Shown here piece by piece: positions 22,949-33,992 of a stretch of DNA of 64,000 nucleotides. Every line of letters begins with the position of its first letter. Position 1 is the stretch's first letter. The notes under the pieces were generated by a model. It did not search any database and was not told where the DNA came from. It worked only from the letters and a program-made list of their open reading frames with translations. Location of the stretch: assembly GCF_000341285.1 (NCBI RefSeq), contig NW_005178417.1, forward strand, positions 1 through 64,000, in the 5' to 3' direction. The position numbers and the translations under genes are program-made. Origin of the DNA: Galdieria sulphuraria (lineage: Eukaryota > Rhodophyta > Bangiophyceae > Galdieriales > Galdieriaceae).

Positions 22949-25240
22949 TCAAGGTTTGGTTTCTTGTGTCAACGAATGATCAGATGAAAAACCACTCGAA
23001 GATGGATGGGATAAAGGCGACTTTGACTCTTGTAAAGTTGGTGTACTTGGCTCACTTTCAAATCGATTGGATATCAAATCTCTCATCATACTTATTTGAG
23101 ATGCAATGTGACTCAACTGCTGTTCTTCTTCTAGTACCATTGCTTTGCGAGAACGAATAAAACGTGAAAAAGGTGCCATTGCATTCTCTATCGTAACAAT
23201 ATGTTGATCCAACTGATGGCGCAATTCTTTCTCAATCTCTTCTCTCAAAGCATGACGAAACTGATCCATCTTTGAGTGAAAAGTTCGTAAAAATTGTTTT
23301 TTCCTATAAGGAAACACTCCTGTACTTGCAATAGCTAATGCACAAGTGAAAATGATACCAGAAATGTCCAAAGTGGATAAAATAGAAAGTGTTCCTAATA
23401 ACCCTAATGCACCAGCTTGAGCACTAAACATCGTCAATAATGACTTGCGAACATGTAAAACCAAACGTTGTGCTTCTTCTTGCGATGAAAACTTTTCATG
23501 CCATAAATCTGTCGAAGCGCGTTTCAACTCAGTCAATGTCATTTGACGTTTAGACTCAGCATCCATATCCCAGTCATCCATTTCCTTCGATATCCAATTC
23601 AATGAAAGATCTTGCAACGCACTCACCCAATGACCATTCCAACTTCCAGACTCGGATGATGAATGTGTTGGTTCCAACTCTCTCTGTCGACAATTCAACC
23701 GATGATCATATAATCGAGATATTTCTTTCCAATGTCTTCGATTCTTTTCTTGTAACCAACCAACCATTGCTAACACTTCCTGTTCCAACTCTACCGCCGT
23801 ATTACCCAATACACTTTCCAATTCAGGTGACAAACTCTGATTATTTCGCAATAAAGGAATACTATATCTCAATTGAATGCGCTCATAAAAAAACTGACTA
23901 GCTCGTTGTTGCAAACGTAATATAATATTATCTATTCGAACCAATTGGGATTGAGACTCGCGATTAAAGTCTTCTCGATACATCTGTAACGATTCTTGAA
24001 TATCTGAAATGCACAACAAGTCTTTTTCCAAAATATCTTTTCTACTTTTGATCAAAGTCTGATAAGTCTTTTGCATCGATTGTGCCAAAGCAAGTGGAGT
24101 TTCCAACTTGATCTTCCAACGTTCCCGGTCATCCAATGTTTTGGTGATAAAGGCTTCTAAACTAGGAAATCGACTCGCTTCCAATAGGTGATTGGCTTCC
24201 AACATAGTATTCGAATCCATATGATTACGACTACTGCTAGTAGTAGTAGTAGTAGTGGGATGTAAACGTTCTTTTGCTAATAATGCGAGTCGAGAACTTA
24301 CAGGAAATATTTGTGGATCACTTCCAACCCATATTCTTGCATGATCTCTTACATAATGCACCACTGCTTGAACAGAGTCTTTGTTTGGCTGATCACTATC
24401 CATTAAAAGGTCAATTTTGTTGAGCACGATGATGACCTTCTTTCCCCAATTACGTATTTCTTCCAAGAATCTTCTTTCACTCTCACTAAAAGGTCTATCT
24501 GCAGAAGTTGTAAATAAAATAAGATCTGCTCTAGGAACAAATTCTTTGGTTAGTATTTCATGTGCTTGTTCAATAGCGTTGGTCCCAGGAGTATCTACAA
24601 TATTCATATACTTCAACCAAGGCACAGGAACTGAATAAATATGATAATCAGCTTCATAATTATCGGCATCTGGTGAAGAAGAGTATGGACCTTTGACAAG
24701 GCTAACTTGTGCAGTTGTTGGTGTTGGACCTTGCGGTAAAAAGTGTCCACCCAATAGTGCGTTGACTAGTTGACAGTTTCAACCCAACAGGAACACACAA
24801 AGAGAATCATAAAACTTACTCAAACTTGATTTCCCTGAATTGAATTCTCCAACGACAACCAATAAAAATAAACCGTCAAGTCTTCTGATGACTTCTTTTA
24901 ATAGGTTGATATCTCTTTCGTTTTTGTATGGAAATTTCTCCAAAGTACTCAAGAATCCTTGTAATACAAATCGTTCCCTTCTAACCAAGTCAGCATCCGC
25001 TATTTCTGATAGTTTGTTGAGTGTACTGTTTGAAGTTTGACAAAGTGATCGAAGTGTTGTACAAAAGGCGCCATGACTCCGAGTCTTTTCCAGAAGAAGA
25101 TTGGAGTTGGATGGAACCCATGAAGACGAGTAACAACATAAAGAAACTAAATAAGAACGACTATGCAATAAGTATGAAGTATAGCGACCCACAAGTGACG
25201 AGGCAGTTTTTGACAACTTCAACCCAAAGCTCGACAACAT
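22949..25240 (-). CDS. FZL: FZL-type dynamin-related GTPase (organelle membrane remodelling)
   Basis: Two exons, about 750 residues. The leader (MLSSFGLKLSKTASSLVGRY) is basic and Ser-rich, as in plastid or mitochondrial targeting. GTPase motifs are complete: G1 VVGEFNSGKSSL (split by the intron after AGTTT), G3 NIVDTPGTN, G4 VLNKIDLL, with a switch region GPTPTTAQVS. Long helical segments follow, with a hydrophobic hairpin (LSTLDISGIIFTCALAIAST) near the C-terminal third and a coiled-coil end. This arrangement matches plant FZL, which shapes thylakoids, and bacterial dynamin-like proteins; a mitofusin-like role is the alternative. The tail is Ser/Pro-rich. Confidence 0.83.
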
Positions 25241-25264
25241 ACGGATATGGAAATGGCCAAGAAA

Positions 25265-25268
<4 letters not shown>

Positions 25269-25295
<27 letters not shown>
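25269..25295. repeat. TA microsatellite
   Basis: A perfect TA run lies between the start of the FZL gene and the stop of the RPB7 gene, which are both on the minus strand. Confidence 0.8.
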
Positions 25296-25339
25296 GAATC
25301 TATTCAAAATACAATAAAAGTATGCATCACTCGAAGAAA

Positions 25340-25861
25340 TCATTCAATAAGTCCTAAATAGTCATCTAATATAGTTCCTACAGCAGTAAATGAACTAGCA
25401 TCTATTTTGATACCATTGACCCGAAGTCTAATAGCAGAGTCACGTTGAATTCGTTCAGCTTTTTCAACTACACTGATATAACTAGCAGTTTCTTCGTCGT
25501 GTGTCATATCTGAAGGAATTTGATGTCGTGATACAAATATAGTTAGTGGTCCTACTTGAGCAAATATACCGTGTCGAGTAACGTTGGTAACTACAGCATC
25601 GAGTACTTCTCCTTTAAAGGGCCGAAATACCAAAGCCTTGTATTTTAAAGGATAAACAGCAAAACCAAATCCTTCTCGCAATATTCCTTTGGGTAATGGC
25701 TGCAATACTTCCAACACAGATACTACAAACCCAAAACGACCAGAAACGGTTCCTTCTACTTCATCCATCAAAGTCTGTATGAGTGTTTCCTTTAATTTAG
25801 AGTGAAAGTGACGAGGATGAACTCGGACATTTTTGGTCAACTCCACTTGAAAAAAACCCAT
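25340..25861 (-). CDS. RPB7: RNA polymerase II subunit RPB7
   Basis: Forms the stalk of Pol II with RPB4. The start at 25861 gives MGFFQVELTKNVRVHPRHFH, which aligns with the conserved N-terminus; the frame stays open upstream (to 25951) but that extension is not family-like. The tip domain is followed by EGTVSGRFGFVVSVL, then the S1/OB domain: GFAVYPLKYKALVFRPFKGE, TRHGIFAQVGPLTIFVSRHQ and a C-terminal GIKIDASSFTAVGTILDDYL. 173 residues and apparently intronless, the normal length. It could be confused with RPC8 (Pol III), but the short length and the ending GTILDDYLG fit RPB7. Confidence 0.88.
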   Translation of the reverse strand: MGFFQVELTKNVRVHPRHFHSKLKETLIQTLMDEVEGTVSGRFGFVVSVLEVLQPLPKGILREGFGFAVYPLKYKALVFRPFKGEVLDAVVTNVTRHGIFAQVGPLTIFVSRHQIPSDMTHDEETASYISVVEKAERIQRDSAIRLRVNGIKIDASSFTAVGTILDDYLGLIE

Positions 25862-26627
25862 AGAGTAGAAAGTGATGACGCCAAAACTGCAAGTGACGAT
25901 ATCCCACCCAAATGGATATGAAGCGAGAGAGTTGAAATGCTCAACTGCCAATTGTAGAAATCAAGTAGATTTAATAAATATTGTGAATAGAATAAAGTAG
26001 GTCATCATTGAATATGGAATCCATACACAAAGGTCGTTCAGAGTTGTCATCGATGTTTCTTAAGAATGAAAACAAGAGTTACTAAAGTGAATGGAGCTGT
26101 ACAAATATTTTTCTATGACAACTTTTGTGAATTTTTCTAAATGGTAATTTCACTTTAAAGTGAAAAAAACAACTATTCAAGGTCTTTACGAAGAATGACT
26201 AATTGGAACTATTTTCACTGGTGATCGTTTACTAGCTCAGGATTGGATTATTCTTGTGATTAGGCTGCATAACCATTATATTTACTTTAGATGTGATGAA
26301 TATATTTTATAGGACAGATTAGGATTCTGTTTGCCACAAGTTGGTTGAATACGATGTTGGAACCGTTGCATTCGATTCAAAGGTGTTGTCTTATATAGCT
26401 GTGTTCGATAACTTGTGTTTTGTATCAAGTTTTTCAAGTAAGCTATGCTTCAAAACATCACGATCTTGTAATGTACAAGTTTACTTGTGAAAATAACGGA
26501 AGGAATTGGAACAACTTGGTCAGTAACAAATAACAGAAAATTCAATATTTATAAAAACATTCTCCAACAATAATTGTTGTATGATTCCAAAGTATTTTAT
26601 AATGAGATAAAGTAGATTATAGTTTCT
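25862..26627. other. Intergenic region between RPB7 and CLPB
   Basis: About 765 bases shared by two divergent genes. No ORF is credible. It holds an 18-base perfect palindrome at 26148-26165 and otherwise AT-rich sequence; presumably it contains both promoters. Confidence 0.5.
26148..26165. promoter_or_regulatory. 18-base perfect palindrome
   Basis: TTTCACTTTAAAGTGAAA reads the same on both strands and lies about 290 bases from the RPB7 start and 460 from the CLPB start. No known factor is assigned. Confidence 0.3.
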
Positions 26628-29418
26628 ATGTATGAACAAGTTTTTAAGTTGATAAAAATGAGAAGACTCAAGTGCACTCCGCATAAGATCTCTTTCGGTC
26701 TTATGATTCGTTTGGAGATGAGAATTCCTTTGAGGCCCATTTGGAAACAACTCCTCGGTTCACAAGTTACCAAGTATTATCCAGCAGGTGTTACATATTT
26801 CAATCCATGGGTAAGTGTTTTCTATAAAATAACCATAGTTTGAAATCCATAATAGTTAGAGACGTGGGTTTTCTTATGGTGGAGGACAACATCCTATGGG
26901 ACATAGTTGGGTAGCTCCAGAAGCAGTACCAGCAGGTGAAGCTTTGAAAAAGTACGCTAGAGATTTGACAGAAGCTGCAAAACAAGGAAAATTGGATCCT
27001 GTTATTGGTAGAGAGGTTGATAGTTATCAAGTTCAATAAAGCAAGGGCTGAAGACTTGTTTAGGAGGAAATTAGAAGAACTCTTCAGGTACTGTCAAGAA
27101 GGACCAAGAACAACCCAGTGTTGATTGGTGAGCCAGGTGTTGGGAAAACAGCAGTAGTAGAAGGTTTAGCACAGCGAGTGGTAATTGTGATATAGCTTTC
27201 GATAATTTCCTTTACAACTCCAACCTAGGCAGTGGGAGACGTTCCTGAAAGTATCAAGGATAAGAGAGTGTTGGCGCTCGACTTGGGTGCATTGGTCGCT
27301 GGAGCCAAGTTTCGCGGTGAATTTGAAGAAAGAATAAAATCTGTTTTGAGAGATATAGAAAATGAAAAGGGAAGAATTATCTTGTTTATCGATGAGCTTC
27401 ATACTTTGGTGGGTGCAGGTGCTGCAGAAGGTAGCGTGGATGCTTCCAATATGATGAAACCAGCACTAGCTAGAGGAGACTTGCATTGTGTGGGTGCAAC
27501 AACGTTATCAGAATATCGCAAATATATTGAAAAGGATCCAGCATTGGCTCGTCGGTTTCAGCCAGTGTTTGTTGCAGAACCTACTGTTGAGGATACTATC
27601 AATATATTGCGAGGTTTGAAAAGTAGATATGAAGTAAGTGTGTATGAATGAATTTGCGAGGTTTGGAATGATATTTGTTTTTGGTTAGGTTCATCATGGA
27701 GTACGTATAACTGACCGTGCTTTGGTCACTGCAGCTTTATATGCCAATCGATATATGACAGAAAGAAAACTTCCAGATTCTGCAATAGATTTGGTAGATG
27801 AAGCAGCTAGTCGTTTGAAAATGCAACAAGAAAGCAAACCAGAGCCTATTGATGACTTGGATAGAGCTATTATGACGCTAAAGATAGAAATTGAAGCGTT
27901 GAGAAAGGAGTCGGATGTGAATAGCAAGAAACGATTGGAACAAGCAGAGAAGGAAATCGAAGAAAAGGAACGAAAGAGAGATGAACTCATTCGACAGGTA
28001 AGGAAAGATGAAGAAGAGCTAGGTCTGTTTTCCTTATATGTTATAGTGGGAACAAGACAAAAGAGCATTGAATGAAGCCAAAGAAGCCAAAGCAAGGTTG
28101 GAGGCACTTCGAAGGGAGTTGGATTTGGCACAAAGAGCTGGTAACTGGGAAAGAGCAAGCGAACTGAAATATTCCGTTATTCCCAATGTGGAAAGTAAAA
28201 TTCCAAAGGAAGGAGATGGACAGCTGTCTACTTTATTAGCAGAGGTATTTGATTTGTCATATACAAGTGAATTTCTATATTTCGTGATGGATGATAGGCT
28301 GTGACAGAAAAGGATGTTCTTAATGTTATATCCAAGTCTACCGGTATTCCTATTCAAAATTTGCTAGTTGGAGAAAAGGAAAAGCTGTTGAATATGGAAA
28401 ATAAACTGAAAAGAAGAGTGGTTGGACAAGATGAAGCAGTACATGCAGTTGCCTCGGCAGTTAGATTGGCTCGTGCCGGTTTCCATTCTCATGAACGACC
28501 TATCGGTATGTGGATACTTATGTTTTCAACGCTTTCTGTCGCATATTCATTGTTCAAAAAATAGGTTCGTTTCTGTTTTTGGGACCAACAGGCGTCGGTA
28601 AAACAGAACTTTGTAAAGCTTTGGCGGAATTCTTGTTCGATGATCCGAATGCAATGATTCGTCTGGATATGTCAGAATACTCGGAAAGGCATTCTGTAGC
28701 TAGAATGATTGGAGCTCCTCCAGGTTATGTTGGATATGAAGAAGGAGGGCAATTAACAGAAGCTGTTCGAAGGCGACCTTATCAATTGATATTATTTGAT
28801 GAGTTTGAAAAGGCTCACCGTGCTATTAGTAACATATTATTACAAGTGTTAGACGATGGCCGCTTAACGGATGGACAAGGCCGTCGAGTAGATTTTCGAA
28901 ATACGATTATTGTATTGACTTCCAACTTGGGTGCTCCTATCTTGGCATCCTTACCAGAAGGAGTTGCATCGGTGGACGCCAAAGAAGAAGTTTTACAAGA
29001 AGTTCGTGCCTATTTTTCACCAGAGTTCCTTAATCGATTGGACGATATTATTTTATTCAATCGCCTCGATAGACAAGCGATGAGAGGAGTTGTAGATGTA
29101 CAGTTGCGTAGATTAGAAAAGTTACTTAAAGAGAATGAGCTTTCATTGAATATGGACAAGGACGCCGTGGATTGGTTAGCAGAAAGTGGTTATGATGCAG
29201 TATATGGAGCAAGGCCTTTGCGTCGCGTTATTCAACGTCAAATATTGGAACCTTTAGCCAAGATGATGTTGGAAGGTTCCATTCGAATGGGAGAAACTGT
29301 TCATATTCATGTGAATGGAGAACAACGCAATGCACTCGTTGTACAACCTAATCACTCGCCATCCTCAACAACCCATAAGTATCCTTCTTCATCTTTGGAA
29401 CAAGAGAATGAAGTTTAA
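26628..29418 (+). CDS. CLPB: ClpB/Hsp78-type AAA+ disaggregase lacking the N-domain
   Basis: Hexameric ATP-driven chaperone that pulls proteins from aggregates. About nine exons. NBD1 carries [20 protein letters not shown] and [14 protein letters not shown]; the coiled-coil middle domain includes [23 protein letters not shown]2 has [39 protein letters not shown] and [19 protein letters not shown]. The leader ([15 protein letters not shown]...) leads within about 100 residues to [20 protein letters not shown], the start of NBD1, so the Clp-N substrate domain is absent, as in yeast mitochondrial Hsp78. Walker B of NBD2 reads DEFEKAH rather than DEIEKAH. Starts at 26628 or 26658 are possible. 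Its TAA overlaps the stop of the convergent gene. Confidence 0.9.
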
Positions 29419-31109
29419 TTCCAAACGTGTTCCTCTAAATGCGTTTGTAACATGTGCCAATGAAAGTATTCAAAATAAATACCCCTCGGCTTTGTTGTAT
29501 GAGTATTACAGTTGGATGGTTTTAAAGTGGCATGTAAACTACTGTCATGAATAGTACATAGATACTTGACCAACTGACGACATTGGTAAGCTAAATAATA
29601 ACAACCCGCATTGCAAATCCACTGTCGACATAACAACGGAACTTGACAAGTATTCGTCTGAGCAATGGATACGGGATGCGCACAAAACTCATAATTTTCT
29701 TTCCATTCAGCTTCTGATATAGTCCCTTCTCCTACCCATAAAGACAACCNTTTCTGAACTAGTCTCCTAACAAGTAAGTGATTGGACAAATCTTTATAGG
29801 TTGGACGTCGCTGTGGATGCCACCACTCTTCTTGAAAATATAAATCCGTTGGAGGTACAACTTGCAACGATCTCGGAACACAAGCATAGTGCTTGTTTCC
29901 ATCTAACCAACCGTAGTCCAATAATACCAAATCGTAAAAATTATCCAAAGGAAGAGGATTATCCTTATTCTTTTCGAGAATATCGTAAGAAGAGGAATAC
30001 TCTCGAATCGAATGTCTCATCCATTCGGTTCCGAGATAAAAGCGATGATTTCCTCGATATCGATAATATTCATTAGCAATATCGATTGCTTGTGAAACGT
30101 GATACATATTCATAACAACGGGTGAAGAAGTAGCCTCCATTTTACTACGAGCAACAGCAAATGACAACGCTATTCGTGTTATATATCGCATATAGTCACA
30201 GGTGTAGGCCAATATTCGTATAAACACTCGAGGATCGGCTCCAACAACTGGCGGACAATTTGAAGAACGAATAGTGTTACAAAAGCTTAATAATATATGC
30301 CAGTCGACGAGAGCTAATAAACGTCGTTCCTTTACACTCAATCGTAGCCAAAAATCAGCTGACCAAGGTTCGTAGCATTTCAACGCTGAAGGTGTAGGAA
30401 AACCCCTTTTCACAACTGAAGATATCAACCACTGATATTGCCATACAAGTTGTTCCCAAGTCAAACTTGGCATGGTATCTTTATGACTTTTGGAAGTAAC
30501 AGGATGAGCCGCTTTTTGGACGATAAACTTATTGGGATGTAACACAAGTTTGACCTCATATTGTTCATGACGTAAAGCTTCATAAAGTAATAAGCACTCC
30601 AAAGCATTCTTGGACGGTATATATTTAGCCAGCAACCAGGGCTGCTCTAGTGCCAAGGGACCTAAGCGGACGGCTTGTTGACAGAACAAATCTAACTCTT
30701 CTTGCGTCCACTGTAGTGCCAAAGGAGGTTGTTCAGGATCTTCACGCCATTCACTTGCAGAATGGGTCATACAAGGTTTCACTGAAAATTCTTCAACTTG
30801 AAAAACTCGCTTCGTTACTGACAAGGGTGAGTTGGAGGAAGTGACGACGCCATTGGACTGAAGCGTTTCCTTGGAACCTGATGAGTTGAGAGATTGTTGA
30901 CTTTGTTGCCTATCTTCTAGTTGCTTTTGTTGCAATTCTTGTTCTAAAAGTGCTTCCAGTTCGTCGTCCTCATGATTGCCAACTAACGCTGTCCAGTATT
31001 CATCTAGTCCACGACTTCCTTCTTCATAGAATTCTTGCAATGTTCGTGAGTCCTCTTGTTCTTTTTGGCGACTTTCTTCTTCCAAAAGCCTTTCAAGATC
31101 CTCTTCCAT
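29415..31109 (-). CDS. SANT/Myb-like hypothetical nuclear protein
   Basis: Single-exon ORF of 564 residues; one ambiguous base (N at 29750) leaves one residue unread. The N-terminus is Glu/Gln-rich and coiled-coil ([20 protein letters not shown]). A SANT-like unit follows: [40 protein letters not shown] later helical region ([39 protein letters not shown]) has the spacing of a histone-fold helix pair. SANT plus histone-fold-like helices recall Rrn5 of the yeast Pol I upstream activating factor, but this is speculative. The stop codon shares bases with the CLPB stop. Confidence 0.6.
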   Translation of the reverse strand: MEEDLERLLEEESRQKEQEDSRTLQEFYEEGSRGLDEYWTALVGNHEDDELEALLEQELQQKQLEDRQQSQQSLNSSGSKETLQSNGVVTSSNSPLSVTKRVFQVEEFSVKPCMTHSASEWREDPEQPPLALQWTQEELDLFCQQAVRLGPLALEQPWLLAKYIPSKNALECLLLYEALRHEQYEVKLVLHPNKFIVQKAAHPVTSKSHKDTMPSLTWEQLVWQYQWLISSVVKRGFPTPSALKCYEPWSADFWLRLSVKERRLLALVDWHILLSFCNTIRSSNCPPVVGADPRVFIRILAYTCDYMRYITRIALSFAVARSKMEATSSPVVMNMYHVSQAIDIANEYYRYRGNHRFYLGTEWMRHSIREYSSSYDILEKNKDNPLPLDNFYDLVLLDYGWLDGNKHYACVPRSLQVVPPTDLYFQEEWWHPQRRPTYKDLSNHLLVRRLVQKXLSLWVGEGTISEAEWKENYEFCAHPVSIAQTNTCQVPLLCRQWICNAGCYYLAYQCRQLVKYLCTIHDSSLHATLKPSNCNTHTTKPRGIYFEYFHWHMLQTHLEEHVWN

Positions 31110-31231
31110 CTTTTCTCACAGAAGGAAGCTTCCAATCATAAGAATAAGAACAACAATGCATATCCATCATTCCAATCTAAAGACTCGTATTTATGAAACG
31201 CAACAAAGTTTTGTCATTTTATTATGAATAA

Positions 31232-31809
31232 TCAGTACAATATGTTATTGACTAGTGTCTTGAGATACATTATCAAGTCCCTGGACCACTGTAAAAGTGA
31301 GTATGAAACGTTAACTGGCAACGTAACCTCCGTCTCACCTTGTTTAAAGTCAGGATAAAGGGACACTGCAGTAATACTGCCGAAGACAAAAGAGTTTCTA
31401 AAAGCAGTTCTAGCTCCCCATACTCGCAGACTTTGAGACTCCATCAAAAGATACCATAACAACAGAACCTTACCTTTTAAGGAGGGATAGAATATGACAG
31501 CGGCCGATAAACCGGTAATGAGAAAAGGGTAACTATGTTTTAGTGCGATACAAGATTGTTCAAGAAAGCCTCAAACGTTGATAAGATCGAACAAACGATT
31601 GGTTCACGTGTTACAAGGACCTACCTTTGGTGTGTTGAGTGATATTTTCGTCAAAACTTTTCAGTTGCTCCACTGTCAACAAGGAATGTGCCTATAAATA
31701 GGGTTCAATTTTGATCATTTTACTTGCACAATGTCCTAACTTTTCCAGTTTCGTACGCTTGGTTAAGTCGTTCTCTGCCTTGATGAACCAACGAGTAGAG
31801 GTTGGACAT
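31232..31809 (-). CDS. Small two-helix membrane protein, possibly MICOS Mic26/27-like
   Basis: Four exons give about 140 residues: MSNLYSLVHQGRERLNQAYE, then AHSLLTVEQLKSFDENITQH, FLEQSCIALKHSYPFLITGL, SAAVIFYPSLK and VWGARTAFRNSFVFGSITAV. Two hydrophobic segments separated by a short basic turn, the second ending SLYPDF, recall the apoO-like MICOS subunits, in which a glycine-containing helix is followed by a similar helix ending near SLYYP. The match is by pattern only. The frame stays open upstream to a TTG at 31953 through a poly-Leu stretch, but the first ATG is at 31809; an upstream exon cannot be excluded. Confidence 0.45.
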
Positions 31810-32520
31810 AATTTGAAAGATTCGATTACAATTGGTAAGCTGAAGAGAATGTATTTGTTCTAACAACAACAACAGCAGCAGCAGAACTTGCTGCTTTGGA
31901 AATTTAATAAATTTTTTTATATTTTTTGTTTTCTGTATATAGTTTGATGACAATATTGAAGATGGACAGTTTACGATGGAGACTGATAGGAAGCATCATA
32001 ACCTGATTGGAATGCCCCATCTAAGGATACAGTTACAACTAAATACGACTATTCTTGATGGACTAGAAAGGATAGATGAGCAATAAAAATGTTTAGCAAA
32101 ATCTTGTTTCCAAGCATACGGAGATAATGTTTTTGTGACTCTATCAAGAGTTCCCATAAGGGAAATTTCATCTGGTACATGATACTTGTGTTTCCATACA
32201 ATATTTTTACATTGAAATTTCTGTAATAACGAGTCAAGCTAATTCAAATATCAAATCCATATTCTCAGTTGACGTCTATCTTAGCCTTTATTGAACCAAA
32301 ATTGATAGTATAACTGAATACAGCAGCAACAGCTTCATGAACAAAGCAATGAAGAGGATGACCCTTTTGTAAGAGAGTCATTGGGAGTTATATGAACACC
32401 AAATACAAGCCAATGAGAGAGATATCGATAGTTGCAATGGAGAAACTAGCTTCTTTACAATGTCGGTGTCACTTCAGTATTACCATTATCAAACAAACAC
32501 ATCATTCTGAATAAAAACCT
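31810..32520. other. Intergenic stretch, no convincing gene
   Basis: About 700 bases. It contains a CAA/CAG-type repeat near 31863-31882, a plus-strand open stretch at about 31941-32085 preceded by an acceptor-like ctgtatatag, and a 62-codon minus ORF at 32049-32237. None resembles a known protein. Confidence 0.4.
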
Positions 32521-33911
32521 TCAAGCCTTTGATTTGACGGGAGTGGTTATGCAATGAAATGTATCAAATTCACCACTGGACGAATCCCTTTGTTCATCAT
32601 CCAGTAGTGATATTAGCAAGTCCTGAGAAAGTTCAACATTATCCAAATATGCTGCATTGTCCTCCATTGGAATGGAAGCTAAAGGAGTTTCAAGATGTCC
32701 ATTAAAATACAAGTCAGTGAAAGGACGACTTCTATGCTCTCCTGAAAACATTTCTTCAGGATACTCTTGAATCGGACGGAAGCCAAGTTCTATTTCGGAT
32801 ATTTGGGTTCTGTGCCAGATGTTACTTTTGTAGTAGACGCTAGTCTCTTGCCAGAATATGGTATTGGTTGGATCGTCATTTAAGAATACTACTTCGATTT
32901 CAACTATGTCGCCTTCGTTTCTTGTAACACTGATATTATTCATATCAATTCCTGAAAGAACAACTGTAATGTAATCATCCTTATAATCACTCGAACAGCT
33001 GCGCAAAATTTCATATAAAGCATCATCTATTTCGCTCAATGAAACAGCATCTTGATATTTTTTTGTTTACATATGATATTCTGATAATAATATTACGAAA
33101 CTTACTTGACAAGTATGCTGATTCTTCACCACCAAATTCTCCCTTATGATGTGAAAAACTTACCATGCTTGAGAAATCCATATTATTATCTGCAATTCGA
33201 TGATCAATATGACGATACTCAACAAAATTCTTCTTTGGCTTACAGACACATCCTGAAAAATGTAGTTGCAATTACCCAAAAAGCATAGTATTTTTTGTAC
33301 TCACCCATGGCATACAAAACACAAGTAATATCGTAAAGTCGCCTCTTCTTTGCACCAAGTAAAATAGATGCTTTGTTCAGGTTAACCAAACCCTCCCGTC
33401 TTAGCATGTCTAGAAACTGCAAAGTAAGAATATAGAGCGAAGTTTTTGTTTTGGTGTGTTTCCCCAAATTCCTTCTCTTTCTCGCCATATTCTCACTAGA
33501 AGAACACAATGTGGACTCTTCTGCATCGTCATCGAGAAACATCTGATTTTTCCAGTTTGTTAGAGCCATAGCAGCTGACGCTCTCTGTGGAGGCCTTTGT
33601 CGACTACAGTTCCGACTTTCTGCAAGATCATTCTCCGCAAAGAGAGTTTTCTTGACAAGACTGCCCCTTCTTCTTGTCGTTATCATTGGAATGAGTTCCT
33701 GGTTATTGTCAGTCAAAGAAGAACCATTTATCAACAGAAGACTTACTGTATTGTCATTGACATACTGTCTGTTTCTTTTCAGGAGTGGAGTCGATGTTCC
33801 AAACATGCAATCCCTCTCAGGAAAAAGACAAAAACAATGAAATGAAACGAGTCTTCTATTCGTGTCATCAATGTCCAATGACAAATCGCATTTTTCTACA
33901 TACGCATTCAT
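32521..33911 (-). CDS. E2F: E2F-family transcription factor
   Basis: Cell-cycle regulator binding TTTSSCGC sites, usually with DP. About five exons. The winged-helix DNA-binding domain is unmistakable: TSLYILTLQFLDMLRREG, NLNKASILLGAKKRRLYDIT with the RRxYD recognition motif, CVLYAMG, and after an intron CVCKPKKNFVEYRHI. Upstream is a basic Ser/Arg-rich region; downstream are a helical stretch (SEIDDALYEILRSCSSDYKD) and an acidic C-terminus (QDLLISLLDDEQRD) that could activate transcription or bind a pocket protein. A DP subunit is the alternative, but the RRLYDIT form favours E2F. The palindrome TTTGGCGCCAAA overlaps its start codon, suggesting autoregulation or a start further downstream. 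Confidence 0.83.
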
Positions 33912-33922
33912 TTGGCGCCAAA
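33911..33922. promoter_or_regulatory. Palindromic E2F-like site at the E2F gene start
   Basis: TTTGGCGCCAAA is a perfect 12-base palindrome containing back-to-back TTTGGCGC half-matches of the E2F consensus. It runs into the ATG of the E2F-family gene on the minus strand. Confidence 0.5.
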
Positions 33923-33992
33923 ACGATTAGGCAAGAAAGCTTCCATAAATTCGATAGAAAGTTAGGGTGAGATGGATCATTTTCGTTGAAAT

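Noticed and set aside
26520-26627. Heat-shock element before CLPB
   Set aside because: Only one GAAnnTTC pair (26536-26543) is present; a functional element usually needs three units.
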